DNA of 8,795 nt. Origin: Scatosoma sp964504025 (GTDB taxonomy: Bacteria > Bacillota > Clostridia > Christensenellales > Borkfalkiaceae). The stretch is from NCBI GenBank assembly GCA_964504025.1, contig CAZDCO010000045.1:1-8795 (forward strand), written 5' to 3'. Under the pieces are notes generated by a model that searched no databases, was not told where the DNA came from, and saw only the letters and a list, made by a program, of their open reading frames with translations. Positions 1-7,071 of this stretch are shown here, piece by piece. A program made the position numbers and the translations under genes. Within the stretch, counting starts at the first letter, position 1. Each line of letters starts with the position of its first letter.

Positions 1-1
1 G

Positions 2-466
2 GGTACGGTCGGCAGCGCAATGCTCGTAGACGATTTGAACTGCGAATTGATTGCGGATACCATTCACGTTTCCGTACCTGCAATGCAACTGCTCGTAAAG
101 AATAAACCTGCGGATAAATTGACGTTGATTACCGACGCAATGCGCGCGAAGGGAATCCCCGACGGCGTAAGCGAGCTTGGCGGTCAAACGGTGTACGTCA
201 AGAACGGCGAAGCGCGTTTGGAAGACGGTACGTTGGCAGGCAGCGTGCTCCGTATGAATAGAGCGGTGCAAAACGTAGTGGAGAAAGTAGGTGTTCCGTT
301 TACGCAAGCGGTCGATTACGCTACGAAGAACCCTGCGAAAACGTTGGGTATCTACGACGTAACGGGCAGCATCAAGGTCGGCAAGCGTGCAGACTTCGTC
401 GTTATCAACGATAAGTACGACGTATTGCTCACCGTACGCGACGGAGAAATCATTTATAAAGCATAA
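2..466 (+). CDS. nagA: N-acetylglucosamine-6-phosphate deacetylase, C-terminal part (5' end outside window)
   Basis: The frame is open from the left edge, so the gene starts upstream; about 154 residues are visible of a family usually near 380. NagA removes the acetyl group from GlcNAc-6-phosphate in the cytoplasm, giving glucosamine-6-phosphate for wall synthesis or glycolysis. Seen in the sequence: an ELIAD-IHV segment carrying the substrate-contacting His (bases 65-67); an LITDAM motif whose Asp (bases 134-136) is the catalytic metal-site acid of the family; LEDGTLAGS with the run that follows it; and the closing NPAKTLGI, GSIKVGKRADFVV and DGEIIY elements of the amidohydrolase fold. One oddity is ADTIHV where the family usually has ADGIHV. 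A strong terminator follows the stop, so nagA belongs to a different transcript from murB. The family call is firm; activity cannot be judged because the N-terminal metal ligands lie outside the window. Confidence 0.93.
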   Translation, partial: GTVGSAMLVDDLNCELIADTIHVSVPAMQLLVKNKPADKLTLITDAMRAKGIPDGVSELGGQTVYVKNGEARLEDGTLAGSVLRMNRAVQNVVEKVGVPFTQAVDYATKNPAKTLGIYDVTGSIKVGKRADFVVINDKYDVLLTVRDGEIIYKA

Positions 467-493
467 TCCATTCATTGATTTTTTTCTCTTGTG

Positions 494-533
494 AAAGGGA
501 CTTCGAAGGTTTTTCGAGGTCCTTTTCTCTTTT
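494..533 (+). terminator. Rho-independent terminator after nagA
   Basis: A 14-bp stem pairs bases 494-507 with 513-526, with two G-T wobbles and a five-base loop (508-512). A pyrimidine-rich tail, CTCTTTT, follows. It sits 27 bases past the nagA stop and upstream of the murB promoter, so it separates the two transcription units. The A-rich 5' arm and T-rich 3' arm could also give some termination on the opposite strand. Confidence 0.85.
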
Positions 534-578
534 CGGTATATCCTTCCGTCGCACGGCATATCGTATAGCGGTAGATTG

Positions 579-635
579 TTCAAAATTTTTTCAAAAGTCG
601 ACGAAAAAGCTTTGAAATGGTTTGAATATTTCAAA
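579..635. repeat. Cluster of TTCAAA/TTTGAA hexamers upstream of and within the murB promoter
   Basis: TTCAAA occurs at 579-584, 590-595 and 630-635, and its complement TTTGAA at 611-616 and 621-626. The last two sites (621-635) form a perfect dyad with a three-base centre that covers the -35 element and part of the spacer. Start-to-start distances are 11, 21, 10 and 9 bases, close to helical phasing. This could be an operator, an UP-like activating region or A-tract curvature. I infer no specific regulator. Confidence 0.4.
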
Positions 636-649
636 AAATATGTTATAAT
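622..649 (+). promoter_or_regulatory. Promoter of the murB-PHP-whiA-dnaE unit (extended -10)
   Basis: A perfect -10 hexamer TATAAT lies at 644-649 with an extended -10 TG at 641-642. A -35-like TTGAAT lies at 622-627, giving a 16-base spacer. The -10 context (an A-run, then TATG, one base, TATAAT) closely resembles that of the ABC-F promoter near 7102, which supports both as sigma-A type promoters. The expected start of transcription is near 655-658, only a few bases before the chosen murB start codon. Confidence 0.75.
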
Positions 650-654
650 AGGAG
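650..654 (+). promoter_or_regulatory. Shine-Dalgarno AGGAG that selects the murB TTG start
   Basis: AGGAG lies eight bases before TTG at 663, ideal spacing. It directly abuts the TATAAT box (644-649), so a transcript begun at the usual distance from that -10 would not contain it. It would serve only longer transcripts from further upstream, or the call of start codon or promoter needs adjusting. Confidence 0.6.
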
Positions 655-662
655 TGATCGCT

Positions 663-1550
663 TTGAGTACCGAAAAAGTAATAGGGGAAAGTAGAATAGA
701 ACGTCCGTTTTTCTTTGCGAAACGTTCGACGATCGGCGTCGGCGGAAAGGCAAAAGCGGCGTATTATCCGCAAACGGAAGACGATTTATGCCGACTTGTT
801 GCGCGGTTGCAAGCGGAAAACGCTTTTTTCGTCGTGTTGGGCAATCTGTCCAACGTATTGCCGCCCGACGGCGATTCCGATTGCATAGTGGTGCGTACGA
901 CGGATATGCGCGGCGTGTATCGCACGCAAGACGGCGTGTACGCGGAAGTCGGCGTCAACGCGAACGCTTTGATACGGGCTTGTCAATCGTTCGGGCTTGG
1001 CGGAGCGGAATTCATGACGGGGATACCTTGCACGCTTGGCGGCGCGTTGTATATGAACGCAGGCGTATCGGGAGAGTATATCGATTCCATCGTCAAAAAC
1101 GTAGTCGTTCTCTATCGCGGTAAAAAAGAAACGCTTTCCGTAAGCGAATGTCGCTACGGTTATAAATCGAGCGTTTTTATGCGCGAACCGTGCGTGATCG
1201 TCGGTGCGACGATTGCTCTTACGCCGAGTACGCAAGAGCAAATCGAAGAACGGCTGACTTTCTTTTCTCAACGCCGCGCGCACTTGCCGACGGGGAAGAG
1301 TATGGGGTGCGTATTCAAGAATCCGAACGGCTCGTCAGCAGGGCGGTTGATTGAGGGTACGGGCTTAAAAGGACTCCGTATCGGCGGCGCGAAAATATCC
1401 GAAAGCCACGCCAACTTTATCGTCAACGACGAACGGGCGACCGCCGCGAATATTAAAGATTTAATAACGGTAATGAAAAATGCCGTTTTTGCACAATATA
1501 AAATACGCTTGGAAGAAGAAATTTGTTATCTACCACAGTATAAGATATAG
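663..1550 (+). CDS. murB: UDP-N-acetylenolpyruvoylglucosamine reductase (MurB)
   Basis: MurB is the FAD- and NADPH-dependent cytoplasmic enzyme that reduces UDP-GlcNAc-enolpyruvate to UDP-MurNAc in peptidoglycan precursor synthesis. Numbering from TTG 663 (295 residues, normal for the shorter class), the sequence shows STIGVGG near the N-terminus, an FAD loop LGNLSNVL (G60-N64), GIPCTLGGALYMNAG (from G120), YGYKSSVF (K168), GCVFKNP with C216 at the catalytic Ser/Cys position, the AGRLIEGTGLKG and HANFIVN blocks, and a terminal LEEEI whose E286 fits the catalytic Glu. The TTG start is chosen for its AGGAG at 8-base spacing. The frame is open back to 576, but that stretch contains the promoter. 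The usual FAD-loop Gly (GxGSN) is Leu here, GIPG is GIPC, and the usual YR active-site Arg is Lys. The gene is first in the unit, and its stop codon overlaps the next gene's ribosome binding site. The family call is firm. Confidence 0.93.
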   Translation: MSTEKVIGESRIERPFFFAKRSTIGVGGKAKAAYYPQTEDDLCRLVARLQAENAFFVVLGNLSNVLPPDGDSDCIVVRTTDMRGVYRTQDGVYAEVGVNANALIRACQSFGLGGAEFMTGIPCTLGGALYMNAGVSGEYIDSIVKNVVVLYRGKKETLSVSECRYGYKSSVFMREPCVIVGATIALTPSTQEQIEERLTFFSQRRAHLPTGKSMGCVFKNPNGSSAGRLIEGTGLKGLRIGGAKISESHANFIVNDERATAANIKDLITVMKNAVFAQYKIRLEEEICYLPQYKI

Positions 1551-1559
1551 GAGTTTATC

Positions 1560-2336
1560 GTGATTTTAACGGGAGATTATCATACGCACACGCCCTATTC
1601 GCACGGGAAAAATACCGTTGCGGAAAACGCCGCGCGTGCCAAAGAGTTAGGATTAAAAGAGATCGCAATCACCGACCACGGCTTTTCGCACGTGGCGTTC
1701 GGTTTGCGCCGCAAGGAAATGCCGTCTTATAAGGCGGAGTGCGCCGCTGCTGAGAACGAATTCGGGATTCGCGTTCTCGTCGGAATCGAGGCGAATATCC
1801 ACGGTTTGTCGGGGCGTTCCGATTTGACGGAAAAGGACTACGAAGATTTCGACGTGTATCTTTGCGGCAATCATATCTTTATCCGTTACGAACACGCGAA
1901 GGGAAAATTGGCGTACGGCTGGGGCAATATCTTGGCTCGCCATTTCCTGCGTACCATTCCCGAAAAACTCGTTCGCTATAACACGGAAGCGTACGTCAAC
2001 GCGATCAAACGCAATCCCTTAGACGCCGTTACCCACTTCAATTATTGTTGCGAATGTAACACGTTAGAGGTTGCGAAAGCCGCGGCGGACTACGGCACGT
2101 ATATCGAGTTGAACTCTAAAAAAGAGCACTTGTCGGACGAGCAGTTGAGTGAGATCGTGCAAAAGACTTCGGCGCGTTTCATCATCAATTCCGACGCGCA
2201 CGCCGTGGAACGCGTGGGGGATACGGTACTCGTGGAAGAACAACTGAAACGTATCGGTTTCCCCATGGATCGGATCGACAATATCGACGGCAGATATCCG
2301 AATTTCCGCTTTGCCGAATATAAAAAACACATGTAA
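1560..2336 (+). CDS. PHP-domain metal-dependent phosphoesterase
   Basis: This is a 258-residue single-domain protein of the PHP superfamily (the histidinol-phosphatase and YcdX-like fold), a predicted cytoplasmic hydrolase with a multi-metal site. Visible ligands in order are DYHTH (H8, H10), H15, TDHG (D39, H40), GIEAN (E77), CGNH (H105), THF (H159) and NSDAH (D212, H214), so the metal set looks complete. The GTG start at 1560 is supported by AGGAG at 1549-1553, which overlaps the murB stop; the gap to murB is nine bases. A PHP gene in this position next to murB and whiA is a recurrent arrangement in Clostridia, but its substrate is not established. Compared with such relatives as I recall them, the common THPG after the fourth motif is replaced by a Cys-rich stretch (C163, C164, C166). 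Histidinol phosphatase is an alternative name that the neighbours do not support. Confidence 0.85.
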   Translation: MILTGDYHTHTPYSHGKNTVAENAARAKELGLKEIAITDHGFSHVAFGLRRKEMPSYKAECAAAENEFGIRVLVGIEANIHGLSGRSDLTEKDYEDFDVYLCGNHIFIRYEHAKGKLAYGWGNILARHFLRTIPEKLVRYNTEAYVNAIKRNPLDAVTHFNYCCECNTLEVAKAAADYGTYIELNSKKEHLSDEQLSEIVQKTSARFIINSDAHAVERVGDTVLVEEQLKRIGFPMDRIDNIDGRYPNFRFAEYKKHM

Positions 2337-2346
2337 AGGACGAGCT

Positions 2347-3291
2347 ATGAGCTTTACGGCTGACGTAAAAAAGGAACTTATATCCCGTAAAAGGGCGACG
2401 GACGAGCACGCTTCCAAAGCGGCGAAAAAGGCGGCGTTATCCGCCTTCGTCCGCACGAACGGAATACTTGGCGTGGCGGACGGTACGCCTACCTTTTTTT
2501 TAGTGAGCGAAACGGAATACGTCGCGGAATATTTTATGTCCCTCTTCTTCGACGTGTTCGGTGCGGAACTTGCCGTTACACACGCAACGATGGATAAAAT
2601 GAGCGGTCGGGATAAGCTCGTGTTACAATGCCCGTTGCGTATTTCCACCGAAGTGTTGCGCGCTCTGGGCTTGTTAAAACGGGGAGGAAAGGAGTGCAGG
2701 GACGGAATATCGGCTACGTTGCTAAAAGACGAGGCGTGTAAAATCGCCTACGTGCAGGGCGCGTTTTTGGGCGGTGGAAGTTGCACTTTGCCTACGAAGA
2801 AAAAGTTGGGCTATCACTTGGAAATCGTGTTCAACGATCAAACGACAGCGAAAGATTTTTGTTCGTTGTTGGCGGAGTTGGAATTGCTTGCCAAAGTGGT
2901 TGAGCGCAAGGAAACGTACGTCGTGTATATCAAGAGTAAAGAGGGTATTTCCGACTTCTTGTCGGTAACGGGCGTGGAAAACGTGTTGGCACGGTTTACG
3001 GCGTTTGTGGAAAAGCGCGACGAAGCGAACAACGATAACCGTACGAAAAATTGTATCGCAAGCAACATTGATAAATCGTTGACTGCGGCGGCAAAACAGG
3101 TTATAGCGATCAACAAATTAGAAGAGAAAACGCATTTTTCCGATTTAAGCGAAGAACTGGTTACGCTTGCCAAAGCGCGGTTGAAAAACCAGACGATGTC
3201 GTTGAAAGAACTTGCGGCGTTGCTCGATGTCAGCAAAAGTTGCCTCAATCACCGTTTTCGTCGCTTGATCGAACTCGCGGACGAACTTTGA
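2347..3291 (+). CDS. whiA: WhiA-family DNA-binding protein (sporulation/cell-division regulator)
   Basis: The 314-residue product matches the usual WhiA length. It begins with the characteristic MSFTADVKKEL. A central region resembling LAGLIDADG homing endonucleases follows, with YVQGAFLGGGS at 135-145 and YHLEIVF after it. Then come the NR-KNC-ASN-DK signature and a C-terminal helix-turn-helix (about 240-314) containing SLKELAALL and SKSCLNHRFRRL. WhiA is a transcription factor in Streptomyces sporulation; in Bacillus it binds the nucleoid and affects division and chromosome segregation. The endonuclease-like domain of this family is non-catalytic. ATG 2347 is chosen over an in-frame TTG at 2311 because AAGGA (2336-2340) sits six bases before it and it yields the family N-terminus. 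The gap after the PHP gene is ten bases. The usual partners rapZ and yvcK are absent upstream. Confidence 0.93.
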   Translation: MSFTADVKKELISRKRATDEHASKAAKKAALSAFVRTNGILGVADGTPTFFLVSETEYVAEYFMSLFFDVFGAELAVTHATMDKMSGRDKLVLQCPLRISTEVLRALGLLKRGGKECRDGISATLLKDEACKIAYVQGAFLGGGSCTLPTKKKLGYHLEIVFNDQTTAKDFCSLLAELELLAKVVERKETYVVYIKSKEGISDFLSVTGVENVLARFTAFVEKRDEANNDNRTKNCIASNIDKSLTAAAKQVIAINKLEEKTHFSDLSEELVTLAKARLKNQTMSLKELAALLDVSKSCLNHRFRRLIELADEL

Positions 3292-3320
3292 TAGGAACGA
3301 ATAGGAAAGAATAAGGAAGA
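3291..3320 (+). repeat. Three tandem decamers with Shine-Dalgarno-like cores before dnaE
   Basis: Bases 3291-3300, 3301-3310 and 3311-3320 read ATAGGAACGA, ATAGGAAAGA and ATAAGGAAGA. They are contiguous and near-identical, each with a GGAA core, beginning on the last base of the whiA stop. The third copy's AAGGA (3313-3317) ends 14 bases before the dnaE ATG, a long spacing. GAAG at 3324-3327 is closer but weak. Confidence 0.7.
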
Positions 3321-3331
3321 AGTGAAGTAGA

Positions 3332-6300
3332 ATGACGGATTTTGTGCACTTGCATTTGCATACGGAATACAGCTTGTTGGATGGCGCGGCAAAGGTAGAC
3401 GACCTCGTTGATTATTTGGCGAAAAACAATATCAACGCGTGCGCCGTAACCGATCACGGCAATATGTACGCCTCGCTGTATTTCGCCGAAGAATGTGTAA
3501 AAAAGGGGATAAAATACATTATCGGTTGCGAATTGTACGCAACGGACGATCATTTGGACAAACGCCCCGGCACGAAGACGGAGCATATCGTTTTGCTTGC
3601 CAAAAACAAGGTGGGCTATCGCAATATCGTCAAGCTGGACTCCCTTTCGTATATCGACGGATTTTACGGTAAGCCCCGTATCAGCTATGATTTTATTAAA
3701 AAACACAGCGAGGGCGTAATTTGCCTTTCCGCATGCTTGGCAGGGCGTATGCCGCAACTCCTTCTTCAAGGCGATTACGAGGGCGCGAAGAAATGGGCTG
3801 CGGAGATGAAAGTGGTGTTCGGCGACGATTTCTATATCGAGTTGCAAGATCACGGCATCGCCGAAGAAAAACAGGTCATTCCCGATTTGATCAAGATCGC
3901 CAACGAATTGCATATCGGCTTAGTCGCCACCAACGACGTACACTATATCGAAAAAGAGGACTGGGAGGCGCACGACGTACTTCTTTGTATTCAAACGAAA
4001 AAGACGTTGGCTGATCCCAAACGTATGAAATTCGACACGCACGAATTTTATATGAAATCGGGGGACGAAATGGCGGAATTGTTCAGCTACGTACCCGAAG
4101 CCATTACGAATACGCGCGTGATCGCGGATAAGATCGAAGAGCCTGCGTTCGACTTGACGCCGAAGGGCGATCCCATTCGCGATACCTCGCTCATTCCGTT
4201 GTATAAACCGGAAGACGGATCGACTTCTCCCGACTATTTGACGCGCTTGACGTGGGAGGGGTTGCCCAAGCGATACAGCGATATTACGCAATCGATCAAG
4301 GACAGAGTCAATTACGAGCTGGGTATCATCATCAAAATGGGCTTTGCGGACTATTTCCTGATCGTATGGGACTATATCAACTGGTCGCGGTTACACGGGA
4401 TTCCTGTCGGACCGGGACGTGGTTCGGGCGTAGGCAGTATCGTTGCTTATTCGATTGGCATTACCGACGTCGATCCTTTGCGGTACGATTTGATTTTCGA
4501 GCGGTTCTTGAATCCCGATCGTGTATCCATGCCCGACTTCGACGTCGACTTTTGTACGAAGCGTAGACACGAAACGATCGAGTACGTGCGTGAAAAATAT
4601 CACCCCGAAAACGTAGCGCAAATCGTTACGTTCGGTACGTTGGCTTCGCGCGCCGTCATCAAGGACGTCGGACGCGTTATGGGCGTGCCCTATTCCGAAA
4701 CAGATAAAGTGGCAAAGCTTATGGACGGGAAATCGACGATCGGCGAATTGCTCGGTTTGAAAATTCCTAAAATCGAAAAGCAAATTGCGGCGGAAGAGAA
4801 CGAAGAAAAGCGGATCGAGTTGCAAAAGAAGCTTGACGAACAAAAGCAAAAGAAGAACTCCGAATTTATCGAAGTATACGAAACGAACGCCGACCTGCGT
4901 CGAGTGATCGACATGGGTTTGAAGTTGGAAGGTATGCCGAAGAACACTTCCGAACACGCCGCAGGCGTCGTCATTTGTAACAAAGTGTTGTCGGATAACG
5001 TTCCTCTTGCCCGTAACGGCGAGGACATCGTTACGCAATTCGATATGAAAGAAGTGGAAGCCGTCGGCATGTTGAAGATGGACTTCTTGGCGTTGACGAC
5101 GCTGACGGATATTCAAAACACGTTAGAGTATATCAAAGAGGGGCAGGGGATCGATATCGATTTCAACGAAATCGGCGTGGACGTGCCCGAAGCGTATCAG
5201 TTGATCTCGTCGGGGGATACCGACGCGGTGTTCCAGCTTGAACAAGGCGGCATGAAGAAGTTCATGCGCGATCTGCAACCGAGCTGTTTGGAAGATTTGA
5301 TTGCAGGTATTTCCTTGTATCGTCCGGGCCCCATGGACTTTATCCCGAAATATATCGAGAATAAGCATCACCCCGAAAAAATCGTTTACGACACGCCCTA
5401 CTTAGAGCCGATCTTGAAAAACTCGTACGGAGTTATCATTTATCAAGAACAGGTTATGCAAATTTTCCAACAGCTCGCAGGCTATTCGCTCGGTCAAGCC
5501 GATCTCGTGCGTCGTGCCATGGCCAAGAAGAAGAAAAAAGAGCTGATGGAGCAAAAGGACAAGTTTATCTACGGTGCGCCCGAGGACGGCATCACGGGTT
5601 GTGCTGCGCTCGGTATTCCCGCGGAAGTGGCGGCGAAGATTTTTGCGGATATGGAAAGTTTCGCGTCCTACGCGTTCAATAAATCGCACGCGGCGGCGTA
5701 CGCGGTGGTTGCGTATCGTACCGCGTACTTGAAATATTTTTACCCCAAAGAATTCCTTGCAGGTATCTTAAACGACCGTATCGATAAGATCGAAGAAATT
5801 TCCAAGTATATCTTATATATGAAGGAAAAGAATATCGACGTATTGCCCCCCGATATCAACAAATCGAAGTCGATTTTCTGGGTGGAGGGGAACGGCTTGC
5901 GTATCGGCTTGGGTGCGTTGCGCGGCGTCGGGCAGGACGCGATCGAAGCGGTTATCCGCGAGCGTGAGGCAAACGGCGCGTTTAAGGACTTTGCCGATTT
6001 CTTGGTGCGTTGTGCAAAATACGTCAATAAGCGTATTATGGAAAGCTTGATCTACGCAGGCGCGTTCGATTCGTTCGGTTACGCGCGTTCGCAATTCGCG
6101 GCGGTATTCGAGGAAGCACTTGCGCGCGTAAACGCAATGGATAAACAAAAGGCAGGCGCGCAAATTTCCCTGTTCGGCAGTATTTTAGAAGAACAGGCGT
6201 TGGAGATCACCTATCCCGATATGCCCGAATACGAGTCGATGGAGCGCTTGTCCAAGGAAAAATCGGTGCTCGGCGTGTACGTCAGCGGACATCCTTTCGA

Positions 6301-6949
6301 GCGGTTTTTGCCCTATTTCAAGGATAAAACGTTCAACTGTTCCATGCTGAACAACTATACCGAGGAAGAAGAGGGCGGTGTAAAGACGTACGTCGATATT
6401 ACCGACGGCATGCCCGTTATCATGGGCGGTATGATTTCGGCGTATAAGAAGCTGAAAACGCGCACGGGCTCGTTTATGGCGTTCGTTACCGTGGAAGACT
6501 TGTACGGTTCGATCGAGTGTTTGTGCTTCCCCAAGGTCTACGAAAAAATGCGTGGTTTCTTGGAAGCGGATAAGGTCGTTACCGTAACGGGTAAGATTAG
6601 TATCGACGAAGAAAAAGCCCCCGTTATCATTGTGGATAGCGTAAAAGAATTTTCTTTGGAGAATACGGAAGAGGAAAAACCGAGCGAGCAACCCGCTTCG
6701 ACGGCGCGCGCGGTACAAGCGAAACCGAAAAGCGACGAACCGCAACGGTTGTGGTTGAACGTAACGGCGTTGGAAGACGAGGACGTGGAAGAGTTGTTGG
6801 AAACGCTTACCTTCTATACGGGCAATACAGAGGTGTGTTTCGTAAAAGACGGTAAAAAGTTGTTGTGCTCGCAACGGGTAACGCCGAATAAGGCGTTGAT
6901 GTCCGAACTTGCCAGCTTCCTGCCGCAAAATTGTATCAAATTGACCTGA
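3332..6949 (+). CDS. dnaE: DNA polymerase III subunit alpha, DnaE type
   Basis: This 1205-residue C-family replicative polymerase extends DNA at the fork. Domains in order: an N-terminal PHP domain (about 1-270) with apparently complete metal ligands (HLHLH at 6-10, D41/H42, E67, H85, C135, D202, H204); the polymerase core with GPGRGSG (360-366), catalytic PDFDVDF (401-407) and the third acid in KMDFL (D584); fingers with RPGPM (664-668) and FNKSHA (782-787); a helix-hairpin-helix region (about 855-940); a beta-clamp motif QISLF (944-948); an OB-fold (about 1025-1110); a charged, Pro-rich linker; and a small C-terminal domain. A Lys/Glu-rich coiled-coil-like segment at 480-510 seems somewhat longer than in E. 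coli DnaE. No proofreading exonuclease domain is inserted in the PHP region, which excludes PolC. The ATG is the only plausible start because an in-frame TGA lies at 3323-3325. The gene lies 40 bases after whiA and closes the unit. Confidence 0.96.
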   Translation: MTDFVHLHLHTEYSLLDGAAKVDDLVDYLAKNNINACAVTDHGNMYASLYFAEECVKKGIKYIIGCELYATDDHLDKRPGTKTEHIVLLAKNKVGYRNIVKLDSLSYIDGFYGKPRISYDFIKKHSEGVICLSACLAGRMPQLLLQGDYEGAKKWAAEMKVVFGDDFYIELQDHGIAEEKQVIPDLIKIANELHIGLVATNDVHYIEKEDWEAHDVLLCIQTKKTLADPKRMKFDTHEFYMKSGDEMAELFSYVPEAITNTRVIADKIEEPAFDLTPKGDPIRDTSLIPLYKPEDGSTSPDYLTRLTWEGLPKRYSDITQSIKDRVNYELGIIIKMGFADYFLIVWDYINWSRLHGIPVGPGRGSGVGSIVAYSIGITDVDPLRYDLIFERFLNPDRVSMPDFDVDFCTKRRHETIEYVREKYHPENVAQIVTFGTLASRAVIKDVGRVMGVPYSETDKVAKLMDGKSTIGELLGLKIPKIEKQIAAEENEEKRIELQKKLDEQKQKKNSEFIEVYETNADLRRVIDMGLKLEGMPKNTSEHAAGVVICNKVLSDNVPLARNGEDIVTQFDMKEVEAVGMLKMDFLALTTLTDIQNTLEYIKEGQGIDIDFNEIGVDVPEAYQLISSGDTDAVFQLEQGGMKKFMRDLQPSCLEDLIAGISLYRPGPMDFIPKYIENKHHPEKIVYDTPYLEPILKNSYGVIIYQEQVMQIFQQLAGYSLGQADLVRRAMAKKKKKELMEQKDKFIYGAPEDGITGCAALGIPAEVAAKIFADMESFASYAFNKSHAAAYAVVAYRTAYLKYFYPKEFLAGILNDRIDKIEEISKYILYMKEKNIDVLPPDINKSKSIFWVEGNGLRIGLGALRGVGQDAIEAVIREREANGAFKDFADFLVRCAKYVNKRIMESLIYAGAFDSFGYARSQFAAVFEEALARVNAMDKQKAGAQISLFGSILEEQALEITYPDMPEYESMERLSKEKSVLGVYVSGHPFERFLPYFKDKTFNCSMLNNYTEEEEGGVKTYVDITDGMPVIMGGMISAYKKLKTRTGSFMAFVTVEDLYGSIECLCFPKVYEKMRGFLEADKVVTVTGKISIDEEKAPVIIVDSVKEFSLENTEEEKPSEQPASTARAVQAKPKSDEPQRLWLNVTALEDEDVEELLETLTFYTGNTEVCFVKDGKKLLCSQRVTPNKALMSELASFLPQNCIKLT

Positions 6950-6978
6950 TCGCGCGTACGCACGCGGCGGTAGAGGTG

Positions 6979-7014
6979 AAACGTCGCTCGCGGACGAACG
7001 AGGCGGCGTTTTAT
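6979..7014 (+). terminator. Rho-independent terminator after dnaE
   Basis: Bases 6979-6990 pair with 6999-7011, with one T-G wobble and a single bulged G at 7002, around an eight-base loop. The stem is GC-rich and runs into TTTTAT, with another T-run at 7018-7022. It lies 29 bases past the dnaE stop and plausibly ends the murB-dnaE transcript before the ABC-F promoter. Confidence 0.75.
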
Positions 7015-7071
7015 CCGTTTTTAGAGCGATAAAAGTCGCAGGATATACATTATTATAAGAAAGGAAAGGTA

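Noticed and set aside
576..662. In-frame N-terminal extension of murB from a TTG at 576
   Set aside because: It has no Shine-Dalgarno, contains the -35 and TATAAT elements, and adds residues absent from MurB proteins; TTG 663 has AGGAG at ideal spacing.
2746..2850. LAGLIDADG-like segment suggesting a homing endonuclease or intein
   Set aside because: This is the normal degenerate central domain of WhiA, with the WhiA N-terminus and helix-turn-helix on either side.
3245..3913. Minus-strand open frame opposite the whiA end and the dnaE PHP domain
   Set aside because: Antisense shadow of strongly conserved coding sequence; no family resemblance in the product.
6953..6966. Small hairpin CGCGT-N4-ACGCG just after the dnaE stop
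   Set aside because: Only five base pairs and no T-tract; the hairpin at 6979-7011 is the better terminator.
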